Assembly: GCA_963605425.1 (NCBI GenBank)
Contig: CAVCUQ010000051.1
Coordinates: 1 to 8,442, forward strand
Origin: JAEELC01 sp963605425
Lineage (GTDB): Bacteria > Bacillota_I > Bacilli_A > Acholeplasmatales > Anaeroplasmataceae
Direction: 5' to 3'
Length of the DNA: 8,442 nucleotides
Made by a program: the position numbers and the translations under genes
Part shown: positions 6,501 to 8,442 of the stretch, piece by piece
How positions within the stretch are numbered: position 1 is the first letter of the stretch
Layout of the letters: every line of letters starts with the position of its first letter
The notes under the pieces: model-generated
Seen by the model: only the letters and a program-made list of their open reading frames with translations
The model's database searches: none
Told to the model about the DNA's origin: nothing

Positions 6501-8192
6501 GCAAAGGATAGTACTGCAGAAGTTGAATTTGTAAGCACATCAATTCCACTAGATAAGTTCTTAGCAGGTACTTGGACAGGAAATGTTGGTGGTGCAGACT
6601 GCACATTTGTATTTACTGTTAATAATGATAATACTACTGGTACAGTAGATATTACTCGTGGATCAAGAAATGGTAAATTTAATTTCACATTTGATGAGAC
6701 AAGCGGAAAGATTACATTGAAATATGTATCAGGACAACAAGCTAAAAAACTTTATGTTGAAGAATTTGAATTGACTGATGAAAATTTATATGCAAATTAT
6801 TCACAATCACCATATAGTTATCATGTTCTATGCTATAAAGAAGGATCTTCAGAAACTGAAACTGTAGAAATTCCTAAATCAGTACAAGGTACTTGGTATT
6901 GCACATCAAATGATAATGATTATACTGTTACAATCACTTCTACAACTGTTACTTATGTGAACGATGATGAAGAAACCGATACAGCAACATACACTTTAAA
7001 ATCATATAAAGATGGTGTTGCTACATTAGTAGATGGTAGTTATACTTTAACATTAACTATTACAAGTGATAGTGTTTCTATTGATGATACATTTGTTGCA
7101 AGTACTCTATCTAAGACTAAAGCAGTTAAGGTTCCGGCAGGTTATGATGGTACTTGGAGAGGCAAGGATGAAGATGGTAATGAATATTCTGTAGTTCTTT
7201 CTGAAGGATCAACAACAGTAATTGTTACCGCATTTGAATATACTTATACATTCAATATTGTATCATATAGTAACGGTCAATTAGCAGTTAAGTATGTTGA
7301 TGATAATAACACTAGTTATACATATACTATTATTTTAGGTAATAATACTGTTTCAATTTATGATGATTGGTATAAAAAAACAATAACATTATCTCAAGGA
7401 AGTACAACTACAATTGAATTTGATGAAGATTATATTGGTACTTGGTCAGGTTCTAACAACGACAGTTCATATATTCTTGTTGTGTCTAGTGATTCGCTTA
7501 CATTAAATGATTCTGAAGCTAGTGATATTTCATCTAGTCAAGATGATGTATATACATTTATTGTAGATGGACAAAAATATGATTTAGTAATTGATAATAC
7601 AACATTATCAATACGTAAATATAAAGATGGTGTATTAGATACAACAAGTACTGTAACTCTTACTAAAGCAGCAGTATATACTGTAGATGTTGATGGAACA
7701 TTGAAAACTGTTACTGTAACTAAGACTACAGTAATTGTAGAAGATGATTCAACATATACTATTGATACCGAAAATAGTACTGAGGATTTGATTATTGCAA
7801 AAGATAAGGATGCACAAGAGTATCAAGTAAAACTTACATTAGTTAATGGTGTAGTAACTGAATATTATACTTCAGCCGATTCTGGCGCAAATTGGGAAAA
7901 ATATACTGATATAAAAGAAGGTTCTGCTTCAGAAGATACAGATGTTACTGTTACTGATGAATATATTGGTACTTGGAAATCTGAAGATGGTAGTGAAGTT
8001 GTTATTACTAAAACTACTATTACATATGGTGGAAAAGAATACAAACTAATTACTACTGAAGATGATGACTTAGGTTTCAAAGCTTTAAACGCAAGAGAAA
8101 TTGAAGTTACATATTCACTATATGTTGATGGTTCAAAATTAACAATTGCTAATTATGGAGATCGTTCAACATACACTAAAGTTGAAGAATAA
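3465..8192 (+). CDS. Giant multi-domain surface lipoprotein with Ig-like (Big_3-type) domains and a C-terminal GTW-module array
   Basis: A predicted 1575-residue lipid-anchored surface protein. Residues 1-23 are a lipoprotein signal peptide (MKKK, hydrophobic core, LAS) with lipobox LASC and acceptor Cys24, followed by a short N/E/S-rich linker. Residues about 45-119 and 127-205 are two related Ig-like domains with the signature 'ATLxDGTxKDVT...VDTSKxGxY'. Residues 207-293 look like a third, divergent one. Residues about 294-520 are unrecognised. Residues about 565-820 contain two further Ig-like stretches, ending in 'AGSYTVTISTLG' and 'AGDYKLVFTGA'. From about 939 to the end run beta-rich modules, five of which begin with GTW (residues 1035, 1142, 1229, 1325, 1502). 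The protein is rich in T, S, D, V and Y and seems to have few helices. No LPXTG or C-terminal membrane anchor is present, so attachment is by lipid only. A structural, adhesive or ligand-binding surface role is inference. The gene stands alone between its own promoter and a strong terminator. Lysine codons shift from AAA-rich to AAG-rich and back along the gene. An ATG at 3354 in the same frame would add 37 residues, but it lies upstream of the predicted promoter and signal peptide and is rejected. Confidence 0.88.
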   Translation: MKKKIVLLTALAAAGLSTVTLASCNNQNNTEETTESAEKSAAVSGCPKEVIYGTSVEAAFSGIKVTATLEDGTKKDVTEKATIDTSKVDTSKVGTYEVKVSYVNSKAGINVSETYTVTVRAKETGVKLEGYVSNVIIGTDVKKTYEDLKVIATLNDGTTKDVTDSATIDASKVDTSKAGAYVVYVHYKNTTDGLNQLSSFIVNVKDYTLESISATQESINLPLYSELELNDVDIKGTYKNPIDGTTHEDTIKFEDCKYTLTDSEGKVVKQLENVGNYTLTVTYEGKTCTITVVCVNPTAPTSVSGAVAQAVTSDSTVNSGVYTHISNGYYNYTEKNTYEIGENFTKQHVKANYTDKTTYFSLDNKGNAFAVSVEDGSVSKYYDDHSASIYDSVAVGFDIFSKGGTEYPEYGFAEVIAALYAKYALTYSDATHVTKSESVTPTDGVTTYHFEFNDVSSSSGDAAYFKHYSVSFILNEQGAIASANVIVSSYELKDSYVKYDDLKKADYTLPESLGLTLVRGQAEGGGEVYSFTINEGTVASSTDTYEVTQTSGMKAKADTNPYSYDKVAVSSFDVKVKFEDSEDYEDFVEGTTYKKDLDFGNDFASDNSRRFEFDIKIENVGPETANTDLDNFKVVVKGTAKDGTKVDSSDWSSSTYSYAYISSVYDGECTLRFGRAGSYTVTISTLGVTKNYTFEIADEAPSKITPVVQDGEADTDFAQVSEVSCYTTNSLYLDCQIAKYYTQGYSVSVLKVNEDGSAVASDKATVKKGTYTVNGKNVKCYKFNATEAGDYKLVFTGAKPDDTTRDAATAEVLVHVSAVPSCDDIVKGEHNYLFETTVSASEMYKVSFTTPSTSGEGTYQIWNKYDSTKTQVGTYTYSNGAFVLDTTKNDLGLADNAEFEFELTGYYKLKLKNSVTEKTYLLGAPTSDITDSELALLKGSYEVTSGDTTIAVKFTPSTTVKGDGVVSVTVGSASAVNYDYTYNCTTDSLDLSGSDTAFEGTIKISNGELVYVAKDSTAEVEFVSTSIPLDKFLAGTWTGNVGGADCTFVFTVNNDNTTGTVDITRGSRNGKFNFTFDETSGKITLKYVSGQQAKKLYVEEFELTDENLYANYSQSPYSYHVLCYKEGSSETETVEIPKSVQGTWYCTSNDNDYTVTITSTTVTYVNDDEETDTATYTLKSYKDGVATLVDGSYTLTLTITSDSVSIDDTFVASTLSKTKAVKVPAGYDGTWRGKDEDGNEYSVVLSEGSTTVIVTAFEYTYTFNIVSYSNGQLAVKYVDDNNTSYTYTIILGNNTVSIYDDWYKKTITLSQGSTTTIEFDEDYIGTWSGSNNDSSYILVVSSDSLTLNDSEASDISSSQDDVYTFIVDGQKYDLVIDNTTLSIRKYKDGVLDTTSTVTLTKAAVYTVDVDGTLKTVTVTKTTVIVEDDSTYTIDTENSTEDLIIAKDKDAQEYQVKLTLVNGVVTEYYTSADSGANWEKYTDIKEGSASEDTDVTVTDEYIGTWKSEDGSEVVITKTTITYGGKEYKLITTEDDDLGFKALNAREIEVTYSLYVDGSKLTIANYGDRSTYTKVEE
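3597..4079 (+). repeat. Tandem pair of Ig-like (Big_3-type) domains
   Basis: Two consecutive segments (3597-3821 and 3843-4079) encode homologous modules of about 75-80 residues. Shared landmarks are 'VIYGTSVEAAF / VIIGTDVKKTY', 'KVTATLEDGTKKDVT / KVIATLNDGTTKDVT', 'IDTSKVDTSKVGTYEV / IDASKVDTSKAGAYVV', and a closing 'YTVTV / FIVNV'. The 'DTSKxGxYxVxxxY' element is typical of bacterial Ig-like Big_3 domains in surface proteins. Within the first copy a 15-bp unit is perfectly duplicated (3712-3726 and 3727-3741), giving the doubled VDTSK. Confidence 0.8.
4083..4343 (+). other. Third, divergent Ig-like domain of the lipoprotein
   Basis: Encodes residues 207-293, ending in 'GNYTLTVTYEGKTCTITVV', which matches the last two strands of a bacterial Ig-like fold. 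It carries two cysteines (in FEDCKYT and GKTCTIT) that could form a disulfide, and it lacks the VDTSK element of the preceding pair. Confidence 0.5.
6279..8162 (+). repeat. Array of GTW-type beta modules in the lipoprotein C-terminus
   Basis: GTW (always GGT ACT TGG) recurs at 6567, 6888, 7149, 7437 and 7968. A GSY-type variant at 6279 and a degenerate start (VYTVDVDGT) at 7674 appear to be further copies. Start-to-start spacing is 96, 107, 87, 96, 79 and 98 residues. Modules share a GTW strand followed by 'Y/V-x-V-x-I-T' strands, a middle 'TYTLKSYKDG / TYTFNIVSYSNG' hairpin, and a closing 'SDSVSIDD / NNTVSIYD / NTTLSIRKY / GSKLTIANY' strand. Copies are diverged at DNA level, so the array is old rather than recently expanded. 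An opening GxW followed by antiparallel strands recalls lipocalin-like or META-like barrels, but I cannot assign the family. Confidence 0.7.
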
Positions 8193-8208
8193 TTCTATAA
8201 ATTAAATA

Positions 8209-8221
8209 GTGCTTAAAGCAC
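8209..8221 (+). other. Small hairpin between the lipoprotein stop and its terminator
   Basis: GTGCT/AGCAC inverted repeat of 5 bp with a 3-base loop, 17 bases after the stop codon. No U-run follows, so it is not itself a terminator. It may contribute to mRNA 3'-end structure or be chance. Confidence 0.3.
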
Positions 8222-8230
8222 AAACTATAT

Positions 8231-8276
8231 AACAGGTTGTAATTGATCTAACGGTTAATTACTTCCTGTTTTTTAT
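8231..8276 (+). terminator. Rho-independent terminator of the lipoprotein gene
   Basis: The lower stem pairs AACAGG (8231-8236) with CCTGTT (8265-8270). A symmetrical TT/TT internal loop follows, then a 10-bp upper stem (8239-8248 with 8253-8262, two wobble pairs) capped by the tetraloop TAAC. Six T's run from 8269 to 8274. It is the strongest terminator in the window and ends a monocistronic unit. Confidence 0.92.
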
Positions 8277-8442
8277 ATGTCTAAATATAATTTATTTTGT
8301 TAAATAATACTAACTTAGAATTAAATATTATTAATTAACCAATATTTTAACAATATTTGAAATAAATACGTTTACATTGAAACTTTTCAAGCAAAATAAT
8401 TGATAATATAGTTCGCAAAATTGATTGCGCCAATTGATTCCA
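8277..8442. other. AT-rich intergenic tail with small repeats, no gene seen
   Basis: No reading frame of useful length is visible. The tail holds an inverted repeat TTGAAA-CT-TTTCAA (8377-8390), a CGCAA/TTGCG inverted repeat (8414-8418 with 8425-8429) and two direct copies of AATTGATT (8419-8426 and 8432-8439). A TTGAAA with GATAAT (8402-8407) could be a promoter, but the 19-bp spacer is poor. It is probably the upstream control region of a gene beyond the right edge. Confidence 0.4.

Noticed and set aside
6494..6688. Minus-strand 64-codon open frame within the lipoprotein gene
   Set aside because: Shadow of the repetitive, threonine/valine-rich plus-strand coding sequence; no ribosome-binding site or recognisable protein.
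7865..8080. Minus-strand 71-codon open frame near the lipoprotein 3' end
   Set aside because: Antisense shadow of the GTW modules; low-complexity S/V/P composition and no start signals.
8060..8192. C-terminal sortase (LPXTG) or membrane anchor in the giant protein
   Set aside because: The C-terminus is a beta-rich GTW module ending in YTKVEE with no LPXTG, hydrophobic segment or basic tail; anchoring is explained by the N-terminal lipobox.
1..8442. CRISPR array, tRNA/rRNA, IS element or alternative genetic code
   Set aside because: No regularly spaced identical repeats, no cloverleaf or rRNA-like sequence, no transposase reading frame, and Trp is read from TGG throughout.

Overview
The window is AT-rich DNA (by eye roughly 30% G+C) with the standard genetic code: Trp is TGG and all three genes end in TAA. 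The strong Shine-Dalgarno sequence before the lipoprotein gene, sigma-A-like promoters, U-tailed terminators and a Gram-positive lipoprotein signal suggest a low-GC member of the Bacillota (Bacilli, Erysipelotrichia or Clostridia, possibly gut-associated). That placement is inference; no rRNA or other marker gene is present.

Layout, left to right. (1) Positions 1-1571, plus strand: an AAA-ATPase-like protein with a C-terminal PD-(D/E)XK nuclease-like domain. Its extreme N-terminus looks frame-disrupted or runs beyond the window edge. (2) Positions 1572-1721: two strong hairpin terminators serving the converging genes. (3) Positions 1722-3188, minus strand: a complete MATE-family multidrug/Na+ antiporter with its own promoter. 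(4) Positions 3189-3464: a divergent promoter region, with one promoter for the MATE gene and one for the gene to its right. The right-hand transcript probably begins with a small stem-loop that abuts the ribosome-binding site. (5) Positions 3465-8192, plus strand: a 1575-residue lipoprotein made almost entirely of beta-rich repeats. Two or three Ig-like (Big_3-type) domains follow the lipid anchor, then an unrecognised middle, then Ig-like modules, then a C-terminal array of about 75-105-residue modules that start with GTW. (6) Positions 8193-8442: a strong terminator and an AT-rich tail with small inverted and direct repeats, possibly regulatory DNA for a gene outside the window.

The three genes do not form an operon. 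Each has its own orientation, promoter and/or terminator, and nothing in the sequence links their functions. The most unusual item is the giant lipoprotein: its GTW module array is not a family I can name with confidence, and its central third has lysine codon usage opposite to that of both ends, which suggests a mosaic origin. I found no CRISPR array, RNA gene, transposase or recognisable defence operon. The ATPase/nuclease-like protein belongs to a widespread family whose function is poorly understood.
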